64,000 nucleotides of DNA from Pseudolactococcus plantarum (GCF_002441715.1 NZ_JXJX01000003.1:64849-128848), one strand, 5' to 3'; positions 45,680-56,060 are shown, counted from the stretch's first letter. Numbers and translations are program-made. The notes: a model not told the origin generated them from the letters alone.

Positions 45680-48505
45680 GTGGTACAAGAAAACATTGTC
45701 ATTAAGGGTGCTCGTGCCCATAATTTAAAAAATATAGATGTGACCATTCCTAGAGATAAATTAGTTGTCATGACTGGTCTGTCAGGTTCGGGTAAGTCTT
45801 CTTTAGCATTTGATACACTCTATGCAGAAGGCCAAAGACGGTATGTTGAGAGCTTATCTGCTTATGCTAGGCAGTTTTTAGGGAATATGGATAAGCCGGA
45901 TGTGGATAGCATTGACGGTTTGTCTCCAGCCATATCAATTGATCAAAAGACGACCTCTAAAAATCCACGCTCAACAGTGGGGACAGTAACGGAGATTCAT
46001 GATTATTTACGACTCCTTTATGCTAGAGTTGGGACACCGTATTGTATTAATGGACATGGGAAAATCACAGCCCAATCTGTAGAGGAAATCGTAGATAGTG
46101 TACTCACCTTACCTGAAAAACAACGTCTGCAGATTTTAGCACCAGTAGTTCGCGCTAAAAAAGGACAGCATAAAAAAATCCTCGAAAAAATCCAAAAGGA
46201 TGGCTATGTCCGTGTTCGTGTAGATGGTGAGGTGTTGGACGTAGCTGAGGTAGCTGATCTTGAAAAAAATAAGAAGCATGATATTGACGTTGTGATTGAC
46301 CGAATCGTGCTGAAAGACGGTATTCGAGGTCGTTTATTTGACTCTGTCGAAGCTGCTTTACGCCAAGGTGATGGCTATGTCAAGATCGACACGATGGATG
46401 ATCATGAATTACTCTTTAGTGAGTACTATGCGTGTCCGATTTGTGGGTTTTCTGTGCCTGAGCTTGAGCCGCGTTTGTTTTCATTTAATGCACCTCAAGG
46501 TGCTTGTGCAGACTGTGATGGTCTTGGGATGCGTCTTGAAGTGGATTTGGATTTAGTCGTACCAGATGGTCGTAAAACGATTCGAGAAGGGGCAGTAGTC
46601 CCTTGGTACTCTGGCACATCTACCTATTATCCTGCTATTTTAGAGCAGGCTATGACGACGTTTGGTGTGGATTTAGATACCCCGTTTGACAACCTAACAG
46701 AAGCAGATAAAACATTAATCTTTTTTGGTTCAGGAGAACGACTCTTTCATTTTTATCATGAAGGTGATTTCGGGTTAAGAGATGTAGATATGGCATTTGT
46801 TGGGGTTGTCCCAAATATCTTACGCAGATATGAGACAGGATCTGATAGTACAAAAACGCAGATGCGTGCTTATATGAATGAACTACCTTGTCAAACTTGT
46901 CATGGTAAACGTTTGAATGCGCAAGCCTTATCAGTGAAGGTGAATGGCGAAACAGGGTATGATATTGCTGAATTATCAGCATTACCTATCGGTGAACATC
47001 TCACAATTATCCAAAAGCTTACCTTGACAGAAAATGAGGAAATGATTGCACGGCCCATCATCAAAGAGGTTGGCGATCGCTTGAGTTTCTTGAAAAATGT
47101 AGGTCTAGATTATTTGAGCTTATCACGTAATTCTGGTACACTCTCAGGTGGTGAAAGTCAGCGTATTCGTTTGGCTACACAGATAGGATCCAACTTATCA
47201 GGTGTGCTCTATATCTTAGATGAGCCTTCTATTGGGCTACATCAAAGAGATAACGATCGTTTGATTGATTCTTTGAAAAAGATGCGTGATTTAGGCAATA
47301 CCTTGATTGTTGTCGAACATGATGAAGACACAATGATGGCGGCGGATTATTTAATCGATATCGGTCCTGGTGCAGGGGATTTGGGTGGTGAAATTATTGC
47401 AGCCGGTACACCAAAACAAGTCGCAAAAAATAAAAAATCAATTACAGGACAATATCTGTCTGGTAAGAAGAAAATCGAGGTACCAAGTCATCGTAGAGCT
47501 ATAGATGAATCAAAAGCTGTGACGATAACAGGCGCATCCGAAAATAATCTTCAAGATTTGACTGTTGCCTTTCCATTGGGTGTTATGACAGCTGTCACAG
47601 GTGTGTCTGGTTCTGGTAAATCAACCTTGGTTAATGCAATTTTGAAAAAAGCACTCGCTCAAAAACTAAATCGTAATAGTGATAAACCTGGTAAATATGG
47701 GACTATTTCTGGTTATGATAAAATTGAACGATTGATTGATATTGATCAAAGCCCTATTGGTCGAACACCTAGATCAAATCCAGCAACTTATACATCAGTT
47801 TTTGATGATATTCGTGATTTATTTGCCAACACGAATGAGGCGAAAATTCGTGGCTATAAAAAAGGTAGATTCTCGTTTAATGTAAAAGGAGGTCGCTGCG
47901 AAGCTTGTTCTGGTGATGGGATCATCAAAATTGAGATGCACTTTTTACCAGATGTTTATGTGCCATGTGACGTCTGTCGTGGTAGACGCTATAATTCGGA
48001 GACTTTGGAAGTTCACTATAAGGAGAAAAACATCTCTGAAGTGTTAGAGATGCGCGTATCAGATGCGGTATCCTTCTTCAAACATATCCCTAAGATTGAG
48101 CGAAAACTACAAACAATCGTTGATGTTGGGTTAGGCTATGTAACATTAGGTCAGCCTGCAACCACACTCTCAGGTGGTGAAGCACAGCGGATGAAGTTAG
48201 CCAGTGAACTACAAAAGCGCTCTACTGGCAAATCATTTTATATCTTGGATGAGCCAACGACAGGCTTACATACAGAGGATATCGCTACTTTATTAGGGGT
48301 GCTAAACCGTTTGGTTGATCAAGGCAATACGATAGTCGTGATAGAGCATAATCTAGATGTCATTAAGACTGCTGATCATATCATTGACTTAGGTCCTGAG
48401 GGTGGTATCGGAGGTGGTACAATCTTAGCCACTGGTACACCTGAAGAAGTTGCAGCAGTCACAACTTCTTATACGGGTAAATATCTGAAAGAAAAATTAA
48501 CATAA
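45680..48505 (+). CDS. uvrA: Excinuclease ABC subunit A
   Basis: A 941-residue damage-recognition ATPase of nucleotide excision repair. It has two ABC modules: Walker A GLSGSGKSS near residue 33 and GVSGSGKST near residue 640, two signatures (LSGGESQR, LSGGEAQR) and two Walker B segments (LYILDEPSIGLHQRD, FYILDEPTTGLHTED). A UvrB-binding/insertion region and zinc fingers are visible (CPICGF...CADCDGLG and CEACSGDG...CDVCRGRR). GTG 45680 is preceded by AGAAGAGG. No uvrB is in the window. Monocistronic. Confidence 0.97.
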   Translation: MVQENIVIKGARAHNLKNIDVTIPRDKLVVMTGLSGSGKSSLAFDTLYAEGQRRYVESLSAYARQFLGNMDKPDVDSIDGLSPAISIDQKTTSKNPRSTVGTVTEIHDYLRLLYARVGTPYCINGHGKITAQSVEEIVDSVLTLPEKQRLQILAPVVRAKKGQHKKILEKIQKDGYVRVRVDGEVLDVAEVADLEKNKKHDIDVVIDRIVLKDGIRGRLFDSVEAALRQGDGYVKIDTMDDHELLFSEYYACPICGFSVPELEPRLFSFNAPQGACADCDGLGMRLEVDLDLVVPDGRKTIREGAVVPWYSGTSTYYPAILEQAMTTFGVDLDTPFDNLTEADKTLIFFGSGERLFHFYHEGDFGLRDVDMAFVGVVPNILRRYETGSDSTKTQMRAYMNELPCQTCHGKRLNAQALSVKVNGETGYDIAELSALPIGEHLTIIQKLTLTENEEMIARPIIKEVGDRLSFLKNVGLDYLSLSRNSGTLSGGESQRIRLATQIGSNLSGVLYILDEPSIGLHQRDNDRLIDSLKKMRDLGNTLIVVEHDEDTMMAADYLIDIGPGAGDLGGEIIAAGTPKQVAKNKKSITGQYLSGKKKIEVPSHRRAIDESKAVTITGASENNLQDLTVAFPLGVMTAVTGVSGSGKSTLVNAILKKALAQKLNRNSDKPGKYGTISGYDKIERLIDIDQSPIGRTPRSNPATYTSVFDDIRDLFANTNEAKIRGYKKGRFSFNVKGGRCEACSGDGIIKIEMHFLPDVYVPCDVCRGRRYNSETLEVHYKEKNISEVLEMRVSDAVSFFKHIPKIERKLQTIVDVGLGYVTLGQPATTLSGGEAQRMKLASELQKRSTGKSFYILDEPTTGLHTEDIATLLGVLNRLVDQGNTIVVIEHNLDVIKTADHIIDLGPEGGIGGGTILATGTPEEVAAVTTSYTGKYLKEKLT

Positions 48506-48532
48506 GTCTTTAAGTGAATAACGAAGCTCAGA

Positions 48533-48569
48533 AAAAGTCAGAAAAGATGATACTTTTCTGGCTTTTTCT
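48533..48569 (+). terminator. Terminator of uvrA
   Basis: AAAAAGTCAGAAAAG (48533-48547) pairs with CTTTTCTGGCTTTTT (48554-48568) with one G-T pair. Confidence 0.85.
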
Positions 48570-48651
48570 TGTATCCTTTTTTTAGTGAATGAGTTAGTTG
48601 AGTAGAAAGAATGACGTTTTGACAACATACATCTATAAAAATTGAGTCACT

Positions 48652-48671
48652 TTTGACATATTTAAGTCAAA
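48652..48671. promoter_or_regulatory. Inverted repeat TTTGAC-N8-GTCAAA, possible redox-regulator site
   Basis: Perfect 6-bp arms, spacing 8, about 65 bases upstream of the nifJ -10. Reminiscent of FNR/FLP-type half-sites (TTGA...TCAA) but with wider spacing. Assignment tentative. Confidence 0.45.
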
Positions 48672-48736
48672 TTAAGAGGATAACTCAAATTTCCGAGATA
48701 AAATTGTTGATTTTTTCTCTAAAAAGTGCTTAAAAG

Positions 48737-48745
48737 TGGTAAAAT
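48737..48745 (+). promoter_or_regulatory. Extended -10 promoter of nifJ
   Basis: TGGTAAAAT (48737-48745). Confidence 0.5.
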
Positions 48746-48911
48746 GAAGCTATATTATTTTATCAAGATAGTATGATTGTGTGAAAAACTTGTCTTAGCC
48801 ATGAAGATGATATAGTCATTTTCAGCATATGATAAGTCTTAGCAATCAAAAATTGAGGCTTGAACCTCAATGATGTATTAAAAAATTAACGAGTTAAAGA
48901 AAGAGGTAGAC

Positions 48912-51900
48912 ATGCGTAAAACAATGGATGGGAATATGGCAGCAGCACACGTCGCTTATGCGTTCACGGAAGTTGCATCTATTTATCCTATCACACCATC
49001 AAGCCCTATGGCTGAATATACGGACGAGTGGCAGGCAAGTGGACGAAAAAACATTTGGGGAGATACCGTTTCGATTTCTGAAATGCAATCTGAAGCAGGT
49101 GCTGCGGGTGCCATTCATGGTGCACTCAAGGCTGGGGCATTAGCGACGACTTATACGGCTTCTCAAGGCCTTTTATTGATGTTGCCAAATATGTATAAAA
49201 TCGCAGGCGAACTATTACCAAGCGTCATCCATGTTGCAGCACGTGCAGTCTCAACTAATGCGCTAAATATTTTTGGTGACCAATCAGATGTCATGAGTGC
49301 TAGATCAACTGGCTATGTTATGTTAGCAGAGTCATCTGTACAAGAAGTAATGGACTTGTCTGCTGTGGCTCATCTTGCTACGATCGCATCATCTGTTCCG
49401 TTTATGAACTTCTTTGATGGGTTTAGAACCTCACATGAACTCCAAAAGATAGAGGTTTTGGCTTATGAGGATCTAGCTGATATGATCGATCAAGACAAAC
49501 TTCAGGAATTTCGTGACAGAGCGATGAATCCTGATCATCCAACGATTTCAGGAACGAATCAAAACGCGGATATTCATTTTCAACAACGTGAAACAACCAA
49601 TCAATATTACGCTAAAGTCCCAGAAATTGTGCAAGATTACATGGGAAAAATTAATCAATTACGTGGTACAGATTATGATCTTGTCAACTATTATGGTGCA
49701 GCAGATGCAACCGAAGTGATAGTGTCTATTGGCTCAGTTGGGGAGACGATTATTCAAACTGTTGACCATTTAAATGCGCAAGGCCGTAAAGTTGGTTTTC
49801 TAAACATTCATTTGTATCGGCCTTTTCCGAGCCAGAACTTTCTTGAAAAACTACCGAAAACAGCACGTAAAATTGCTGTGTTAGATCGGACGAAAGAACC
49901 TGGCGCTGATGGGGAACCGCTTTATCTAGATGTTAAGTCGGTCCTATTTAATCAAGCATCCGAGTTAACAGTGATCGGTGGACGCTATGGTATTGGTGCT
50001 AAAGATACAACGCCAAATCAGATTGTGGCCGTTTTTGATGAATTATTAAAACCAACACCAAAGCAACAGTTTACCATCGGGATTACAGATGATGTGACAC
50101 ATCTATCATTAGATGCAGGATTGCCACTTGATTTAACGCCTCAATCAACTTTTCAGGCGAAATTTTGGGGATTTGGGTCTGACGGTACAGTCGGTGCTAA
50201 TAAATCAGCGATTAAGATTATTGGCGATCATACGCAAAAATACGTACAAGGTGCGTTTGCTTATGACTCTAAAAAATCAGGTGGTTTAACAGTTAGTCAT
50301 CTGCGTTTTGGTGATACACCGATTAGATCTACGTATATGATTCAACAAGCTGATTTTATTAGTTTGTCTACTGCCAGCTATGTTCACCAGTATGATGTCT
50401 TAAAAGGACTCAAAAAAGGTGGAACTTTCTTAATGAATACCGTCTGGAGTGATGAACAGTTAGCACACCATCTACCAAGCCGTGTCAAACGTTTCATTGC
50501 TGAAAATGATATTGCCTTTTACACGATGAATGCAGTAGATATCGCACATAAAGCAGGGCTGGGTCGTCGGATTAACACTGCTATGCAGGTGGCCTTCTTT
50601 AAGTTATCAAATATCATGCCATTTGAGCAAGTTTTTGATATTCTCAAACAAGATGCACATGATAGTTATGCACGTAAGTCAATGAAAATTGTGGAGCAGA
50701 ACTGGCAAGCGATGGACTTAGCAGTGGATGGTCTTCATCAAGTAGTCGTTCCTAAAGAGTGGGCAAATGCTCAAGATCCTAAGGCCGTTCAAGTAGCAGG
50801 TAATGCAACACACAAATATGTATTTGATATCGTTAATCATGTCAATGCACAAGAAGGTGATCAACTATCTGTTGGTAAATTGATGGAAAATGACATGGCT
50901 GATGGTCGGATGCCCTTGGGCACAACATCCTATGAAAAAAGAGGCGTCGCGCTTGAAGTGCCGGTTTGGGATGTTGATAAATGTACCATGTGTAATGAGT
51001 GTAGTTTTGTTTGTCCTCATGCAGCAATACGACCATTCTTATTAGATGAAGATGAGATGAATGAGGCACCAGAAGGCTATCTTGTAAAAGATTTTAGAGG
51101 TGCTGATGGTCTCATGTATCGCATCCAAGTCTCAGTTGAAGACTGTACAGGATGTGGGTTATGTGTTGAAGCCTGCCCGGCAAAAGGTAAGGCGCTAGAG
51201 ATGAAACCTTATGAAGAAGTGAGAGCTGAAGCCGCAAATTGGGCTTTCTCTATGACGTTGAAGACTAAGGCAAATCCTGCAAAAGCAACCTCTGTCATTG
51301 GGTCTCAGTTTAATACACCGCTTCTTGAATTTTCAGGTGCCTGTGCTGGTTGTGGTGAAACACCTTATGTTAAATTACTGACACAGATGTTTGGCGATAG
51401 GATGATGATTGCTAATGCGACAGGGTGCTCTTCTATTTGGGGAGGTGCAGCACCTGTTAGTCCATACACGACAAATGATGCAGGACAAGGACCAGCTTGG
51501 TCAAACTCACTTTTAGAAGATAACGCTGAGTTTGGTTATGGGATGTGGACGGCCTCTCAAGCACGTCGGAGTAAATTAGCAAAAGATTTATCTAATCTCA
51601 CCACCGAAGGTACTGTATCTGATGAGACAAAAGCGCTGATTGAAGATTGGATCGCACATAAAGACATCTCTGATGGGACAAGACAACGTGCTGAAAAGCT
51701 TAAAAGTGCCTTACAAGAGTTGGGACCTGAATTTGATAGTATTCGTGCAAGACAAGATCAGTTGGTTAAACCGATACATTGGATGATTGGCGGAGACGGT
51801 TGGGCATATGATATTGGCTTTGGCGGTATCGATCATGTCATTGCAAGTGGTGCAGATGTGAATATGCTGGTCATGGACAATGAAGTTTATGCCAATACTG

Positions 51901-52580
51901 GTGGTCAAGTCTCTAAAGGGACACCTCGATCAGCGATTGAGAAATTCTCAGCAGCAGGAAAAGCAGCTGCTAAGAAAGATTTAGGCTTCATGGCGATGAC
52001 TTATGGTAATGTCTATGTCGCACAGATCGCTTCTGGTGCAAACAAAATGCAGACCATAAAAGCATTTGAGGAAGCTGAACGTCATGAAGGGCCATCGATC
52101 ATCATCGCTTATACACCTTGTATCTCTCATGGGCTAAAAGGCGGCATGTCAGAAACACTTCGTGAGGCCAAAGAAGCTGTTGCGTGTGGATACTGGCAAC
52201 TCTATCGTTATAATCCAAACTTGGAAGAGATGGGCAAAAATCCATTAACATTAGATTTCAAAAAACCAAATTTTGATAAAATGACAGAGTTTATGACGCA
52301 ACAAGTCAGATTTGCTAGTTTGAAACGTGTTAAACCTGATGCTGCACAAGCATTATTTGATAAAACAACAGCTGATGCACGTCGTAAATTTATGCGTTAT
52401 GCAAGAGTATCTGGTGACTTAGACAAGTTTTTGGCAAAAGAAGCTAAAGCTCAGGGTGAGGATATTGCCGTAACAACGGGAGTAAAAGCGGAACGTCCTA
52501 AACGTATTGCAGATCCAGAAGCCCAAGCAAGACGAGCAGCTAGACGTGCTGAACGCGCAGCAAAACGGATAAGTAAATAG
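48912..52580 (+). CDS. nifJ: Pyruvate:ferredoxin (flavodoxin) oxidoreductase
   Basis: A 1222-residue single-chain PFOR that oxidises pyruvate to acetyl-CoA and CO2 and reduces ferredoxin or flavodoxin. Two [4Fe-4S] ligand sets are intact (CTMCNECSFVCPHA and CTGCGLCVEACPAKG), as are the proximal-cluster cysteines in GACAGCGETP and YTPCISHG and the TPP-binding MDNEVYANTGGQ. The C-terminus extends about 40 residues beyond typical enzymes and ends in a basic Arg/Ala-rich tail (RRAARRAERAAKR). The oxygen-sensitive enzyme suggests anaerobic growth alongside PFL/PDH. No ferredoxin or flavodoxin gene is adjacent. GAAAGAGG lies before the ATG. Confidence 0.95.
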   Translation: MRKTMDGNMAAAHVAYAFTEVASIYPITPSSPMAEYTDEWQASGRKNIWGDTVSISEMQSEAGAAGAIHGALKAGALATTYTASQGLLLMLPNMYKIAGELLPSVIHVAARAVSTNALNIFGDQSDVMSARSTGYVMLAESSVQEVMDLSAVAHLATIASSVPFMNFFDGFRTSHELQKIEVLAYEDLADMIDQDKLQEFRDRAMNPDHPTISGTNQNADIHFQQRETTNQYYAKVPEIVQDYMGKINQLRGTDYDLVNYYGAADATEVIVSIGSVGETIIQTVDHLNAQGRKVGFLNIHLYRPFPSQNFLEKLPKTARKIAVLDRTKEPGADGEPLYLDVKSVLFNQASELTVIGGRYGIGAKDTTPNQIVAVFDELLKPTPKQQFTIGITDDVTHLSLDAGLPLDLTPQSTFQAKFWGFGSDGTVGANKSAIKIIGDHTQKYVQGAFAYDSKKSGGLTVSHLRFGDTPIRSTYMIQQADFISLSTASYVHQYDVLKGLKKGGTFLMNTVWSDEQLAHHLPSRVKRFIAENDIAFYTMNAVDIAHKAGLGRRINTAMQVAFFKLSNIMPFEQVFDILKQDAHDSYARKSMKIVEQNWQAMDLAVDGLHQVVVPKEWANAQDPKAVQVAGNATHKYVFDIVNHVNAQEGDQLSVGKLMENDMADGRMPLGTTSYEKRGVALEVPVWDVDKCTMCNECSFVCPHAAIRPFLLDEDEMNEAPEGYLVKDFRGADGLMYRIQVSVEDCTGCGLCVEACPAKGKALEMKPYEEVRAEAANWAFSMTLKTKANPAKATSVIGSQFNTPLLEFSGACAGCGETPYVKLLTQMFGDRMMIANATGCSSIWGGAAPVSPYTTNDAGQGPAWSNSLLEDNAEFGYGMWTASQARRSKLAKDLSNLTTEGTVSDETKALIEDWIAHKDISDGTRQRAEKLKSALQELGPEFDSIRARQDQLVKPIHWMIGGDGWAYDIGFGGIDHVIASGADVNMLVMDNEVYANTGGQVSKGTPRSAIEKFSAAGKAAAKKDLGFMAMTYGNVYVAQIASGANKMQTIKAFEEAERHEGPSIIIAYTPCISHGLKGGMSETLREAKEAVACGYWQLYRYNPNLEEMGKNPLTLDFKKPNFDKMTEFMTQQVRFASLKRVKPDAAQALFDKTTADARRKFMRYARVSGDLDKFLAKEAKAQGEDIAVTTGVKAERPKRIADPEAQARRAARRAERAAKRISK

Positions 52581-52586
52581 TCATGT

Positions 52587-52619
52587 AAAAACATTGATCT
52601 TTTGGATTGATGTTTTTTT
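52587..52619 (+). terminator. Terminator of nifJ
   Basis: AAAAACATTGATC pairs with GATTGATGTTTTT around TTTTG, including two G-T pairs, with a T tract. Confidence 0.8.
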
Positions 52620-52731
52620 CTGCTATGGGTGACAAAACCAAATACTTAGTGGCGATTTTCTACAAGATTAGGTGATGAGATGGCTCATTTTAAGTTAGGT
52701 ATCATTTTGTCCTGATAAAATAGGTCAAAAA

Positions 52732-52740
52732 TGGTAAAAT
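52732..52740 (+). promoter_or_regulatory. Extended -10 promoter of cdaA, predicted leaderless
   Basis: TGGTAAAAT (52732-52740) ends six bases before ATG 52747. Confidence 0.6.
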
Positions 52741-52746
52741 AAAAAT

Positions 52747-53634
52747 ATGAATGATTTCAATCAAATTTTTAATATACAATCTTGGCGAGAAATAATTCAA
52801 TTAAATCTGACACCTTGGCGACTATTTATCGCTATTGTTGATATTTGTTTAATTACTTTCTTGATTTATAAAGCCTTGCGCAGTGTGCAAGGGACAAAAA
52901 TGATGACATTAGTGCGTGGTGTGATTCTTTTTATCATGCTTAAATTTGTCAGTGGCTGGTTAGGGTTAGGCACTTTTGAGTGGCTACTTAATCAAGTCAT
53001 CACATATGGTGTCATTTCGGGAGTGATTATTTTTCAACCTGAAATCCGTCGAGGATTAGAAACACTAGGTCGGACTACAAAATCACTTAATTTTGGTATT
53101 GCAGAACGAAATGTCAAAAGAACCAGTTATATCAAAGCCTATGAAAAAGCATGTAATTACATGAGTGAACGTAAGATAGGTGCTTTGATTGTCATTGAAC
53201 AGTCGCAAACATTAGAAGAATTTGTCTCGACTGGTATCAAACTTGATGCAGACATTACAGCTGAATTATTAATCAATATCTTTATTCCAAATACGCCGCT
53301 TCATGATGGTGCAGTGATCATTCAAGGTGATAAAATTGCTGCCACATCTGCTTATCTTCCTTTAACTGAGGATGGTAAAATTTCTAAAGAATTTGGTACA
53401 CGACATAGAGCTGCTATCGGGATATCGGAAGTATCAGATGCGATTACTTTGATTGTTTCTGAAGAAACCGGTGGTATTTCGATTACAGAAAACGGCAATT
53501 TCTATTCAGATATGAGTAAAAGTGAGTTTCATGATTTTATGATTAAACACTTAGAGGATAACAGAAAATCTTCTAAAAATCATACGCTGTTAGACAAACT
53601 ACTTGCAAAGAGAGGTGATATAAGTGAAAAATAA
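52747..53634 (+). CDS. cdaA: Diadenylate cyclase CdaA
   Basis: A 295-residue membrane c-di-AMP synthase. Three N-terminal helices (about 20-105) are followed by the DAC domain with the catalytic DGA (LHDGAVII) and RHR (GTRHRAAIG) motifs. c-di-AMP controls potassium and osmolyte transport and wall homeostasis. It overlaps cdaR by 11 bases and is followed by glmM, the conserved cdaA-cdaR-glmM cluster in which CdaR and GlmM modulate the cyclase. ATG 52747 fits family N-termini but lacks a Shine-Dalgarno. Confidence 0.96.
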   Translation: MNDFNQIFNIQSWREIIQLNLTPWRLFIAIVDICLITFLIYKALRSVQGTKMMTLVRGVILFIMLKFVSGWLGLGTFEWLLNQVITYGVISGVIIFQPEIRRGLETLGRTTKSLNFGIAERNVKRTSYIKAYEKACNYMSERKIGALIVIEQSQTLEEFVSTGIKLDADITAELLINIFIPNTPLHDGAVIIQGDKIAATSAYLPLTEDGKISKEFGTRHRAAIGISEVSDAITLIVSEETGGISITENGNFYSDMSKSEFHDFMIKHLEDNRKSSKNHTLLDKLLAKRGDISEK

Positions 53635-54583
53635 AGATGTTATCATCTCTAAAATTATTTATATGTTGATCAGTCTTTTCTTTGCTATTATCTTATTCTT
53701 TAATGCCAATGCGGTTTTATTAAAGAATGCAAATGGACGAGGTAATAGTTCAGAAATGCATTCAACAACGATTTATGATATGCCGATAGATCTAAAATAT
53801 GATAATAGTCGCTATTTTGTATCAGGATTTGATGGGACTGCAAATGTATATTTGACTTCATACAATCTGGTACGCTTAACTGCTGAAAAATCTGATGATA
53901 CACGTAGTTTTCATTTGGTAGCTGATTTGAGCAAAGTCAAAGAAGGGACTGTTGAGGTTCCGATTAGAGTTGTCCAATTAGCCTCTGGTGTCAATGCACA
54001 AGTAGATCCAGGAAACATCTCGGTTACGGTAGAAAAAAAAGCGACTAAGACGTTTAATGTCACACCTGTTGTATCTGAAAAATTATTACCAGAAGGCTAT
54101 AAACTAAAAGGGATGGCAACTGATAAAAAAGAAGTTCAGGTCACTTCTGGTGCTTCTATCATTACGCAAATTGATCGAGTAGAGGCATATTTGCCAAGTG
54201 ATGTGATTCTTGATAATGATTTTACTGGAAAAGTATATCTCAGAGCAGTTGATAAGACCGGGAAAGTATTACCAGCTAAGATTTCACCGACTTCCGTAAA
54301 AATGTCAGTTGATGTTGATTTACCAAATAAAGATGTTCCTGTAGTAGGTAAAATTACAGGTAAAAAATCAAGTGACATGAAAGATTATACCTATAAGTTA
54401 GCCAAATCAACAGTCAATATTTCTGGTGAGCAAAAATATATTGATAATATTTCAAATATCACAGCAAACATTGATGTGACTGATATTAAAAAAGAAACGA
54501 CGATTACAGTGCCACTTTCTGCAGATGGTGTGACCATTACACCAGATGAAATGCAGGTAGTCGTGACACCCGTCAAAAAATAA
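53624..54583 (+). CDS. cdaR: CdaA regulatory protein CdaR (YbbR repeats)
   Basis: 319 residues: one membrane helix near residues 10-28 (IIYMLISLFFAIILFFNA), then three YbbR-type beta repeats outside the membrane (about 50-135, 140-225, 230-315). CdaR binds CdaA and adjusts c-di-AMP synthesis. GTG 53624 is preceded by AGAGAGGTG inside cdaA, which gives translational coupling. Confidence 0.92.
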   Translation: MKNKDVIISKIIYMLISLFFAIILFFNANAVLLKNANGRGNSSEMHSTTIYDMPIDLKYDNSRYFVSGFDGTANVYLTSYNLVRLTAEKSDDTRSFHLVADLSKVKEGTVEVPIRVVQLASGVNAQVDPGNISVTVEKKATKTFNVTPVVSEKLLPEGYKLKGMATDKKEVQVTSGASIITQIDRVEAYLPSDVILDNDFTGKVYLRAVDKTGKVLPAKISPTSVKMSVDVDLPNKDVPVVGKITGKKSSDMKDYTYKLAKSTVNISGEQKYIDNISNITANIDVTDIKKETTITVPLSADGVTITPDEMQVVVTPVKK

Positions 54584-54678
54584 GTTATACTAGATAAGTT
54601 AGCATACTTTTATGTCACTTACATCATCTGGTAATGACCTATGTGAATAGTAATAAATAAATTTGAAAAGAGATAATA

Positions 54679-56034
54679 ATGGGAAAATATTTTGGGACTG
54701 ATGGTGTACGTGGAGAAGCAAACGTTGAATTAACACCTGAATTAGCCTTTAAACTAGGCCGATTTGGTGGCTATGTGTTATCACAACACGAAGTTGATAC
54801 ACCAAAGGTATATGTAGCAAGAGACACACGTATTTCTGGTCAAATGTTAGGAAGTGCTTTAATTTCAGGACTTTTAAGTGTTGGTATAGAAGTATTTGAT
54901 CTGGGTGTGATTGCGACACCAGGTGTGGCTTATCTGGTTAAAAAAGATATGGTTTCAGCTGGCGTTATGATCTCTGCCAGTCATAATCCTGCCTTAGATA
55001 ACGGGATTAAGTTTTTTGGTGGCGATGGGTTTAAACTAGCAGATAGCCAAGAACTTGAAATAGAGGAATTATTGGATGCTGAAACAGATAATTTACCTCG
55101 TCCATCGGCCCAAGGATTAGGGGTATTACATGATTATGGCGAAGCGGTTAGAAAGTATGATGAATTTTTAAAACATACTGCTGAAGGCAAGTTTGAAGGT
55201 CTTAAAATTGTCTTAGATACAGCTAATGGTGCAACTTATACAAGTGCAAGAACAGTTTTTAGTGACTTGTTAGCAGATATACATGTGATTGGGGAGTCTC
55301 CAAATGGCTTAAATATTAACTTAGGTGTCGGCTCAACACATCCTGAGAATCTAGCAAAAGAAGTTGTTGAGATGCATGCAGATCTAGGACTTGCCTTTGA
55401 CGGTGATGGCGATAGATTGATTGCGGTAGATGAAACAGGTGCTATTGTGGATGGTGATAAAATTATGTTTATCATCGCTAAATATTTAAAACAACAAGGT
55501 AAATTAACAAACAATACGGTTGTGACGACTGTGATGTCAAACTTAGGGTTTCTTAAAGCATTAGCAGCAGCTGATATTGAGTGTGTGATCACAAGTGTTG
55601 GTGATCGCTATGTTGTAGAAGAAATGAAGCAAAACGGCTATAATTTTGGTGGAGAGCAATCCGGACATATCGTCTACCTTGATAACAATACGACCGGAGA
55701 CGGTCAAGCCTCAGCTATTTTACTCGCTAAAGTCATGCGTGAAACTGGTAAAAAATTATCAAAATTAGCAAGTGAAGTTAAAATCTATCCTCAAAAATTA
55801 GTTAATGTTCGTGTCGAAAACAGCATGAAGCATCAAGCGATGGCAGTGCCTAAAATTGCTGAAGTCATTGCTAAAATGGAAGAAAAGATGGCTGGCAATG
55901 GTCGCATATTAGTTCGTCCTAGTGGTACTGAACCTTTGTTACGTGTCATGGCCGAAGCACCTACAGATGCCGAAGTAAATGATTATGTTGATACCATCGT
56001 AGACGTTGTTCGCGCTGAGATCGGTATTGATTAA
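54679..56034 (+). CDS. glmM: Phosphoglucosamine mutase
   Basis: A 451-residue alpha-D-phosphohexomutase converting glucosamine-6-phosphate to glucosamine-1-phosphate for peptidoglycan. The phosphoserine loop is [13 protein letters not shown], the metal loop DGDGDRLI, the sugar-binding loop [10 protein letters not shown] and the phosphate-binding loop [11 protein letters not shown]. In several Firmicutes GlmM also binds and inhibits CdaA. It follows cdaR by 95 bases. SD AAAAGAGA. Confidence 0.97.
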   Translation: MGKYFGTDGVRGEANVELTPELAFKLGRFGGYVLSQHEVDTPKVYVARDTRISGQMLGSALISGLLSVGIEVFDLGVIATPGVAYLVKKDMVSAGVMISASHNPALDNGIKFFGGDGFKLADSQELEIEELLDAETDNLPRPSAQGLGVLHDYGEAVRKYDEFLKHTAEGKFEGLKIVLDTANGATYTSARTVFSDLLADIHVIGESPNGLNINLGVGSTHPENLAKEVVEMHADLGLAFDGDGDRLIAVDETGAIVDGDKIMFIIAKYLKQQGKLTNNTVVTTVMSNLGFLKALAAADIECVITSVGDRYVVEEMKQNGYNFGGEQSGHIVYLDNNTTGDGQASAILLAKVMRETGKKLSKLASEVKIYPQKLVNVRVENSMKHQAMAVPKIAEVIAKMEEKMAGNGRILVRPSGTEPLLRVMAEAPTDAEVNDYVDTIVDVVRAEIGID

Positions 56035-56060
56035 GGTTGAGTCATTTGTTGTAAAGCATA

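Larger units (their letters stand above)
48570..48911. other. Long regulatory region upstream of nifJ
   Basis: About 340 bases without a gene. It holds an inverted repeat (48652-48671), an extended -10 (48737-48745), a direct repeat GTCTTAGC (near 48793 and 48836) and a hairpin ATTGAGG/CCTCAAT (48852-48871) in the predicted leader of about 160 bases. Confidence 0.6.

Noticed and set aside
48912-52580. nifJ as evidence of nitrogen fixation
   Set aside because: No other nif genes are present; the single-chain enzyme is a general pyruvate oxidoreductase in fermenting bacteria.
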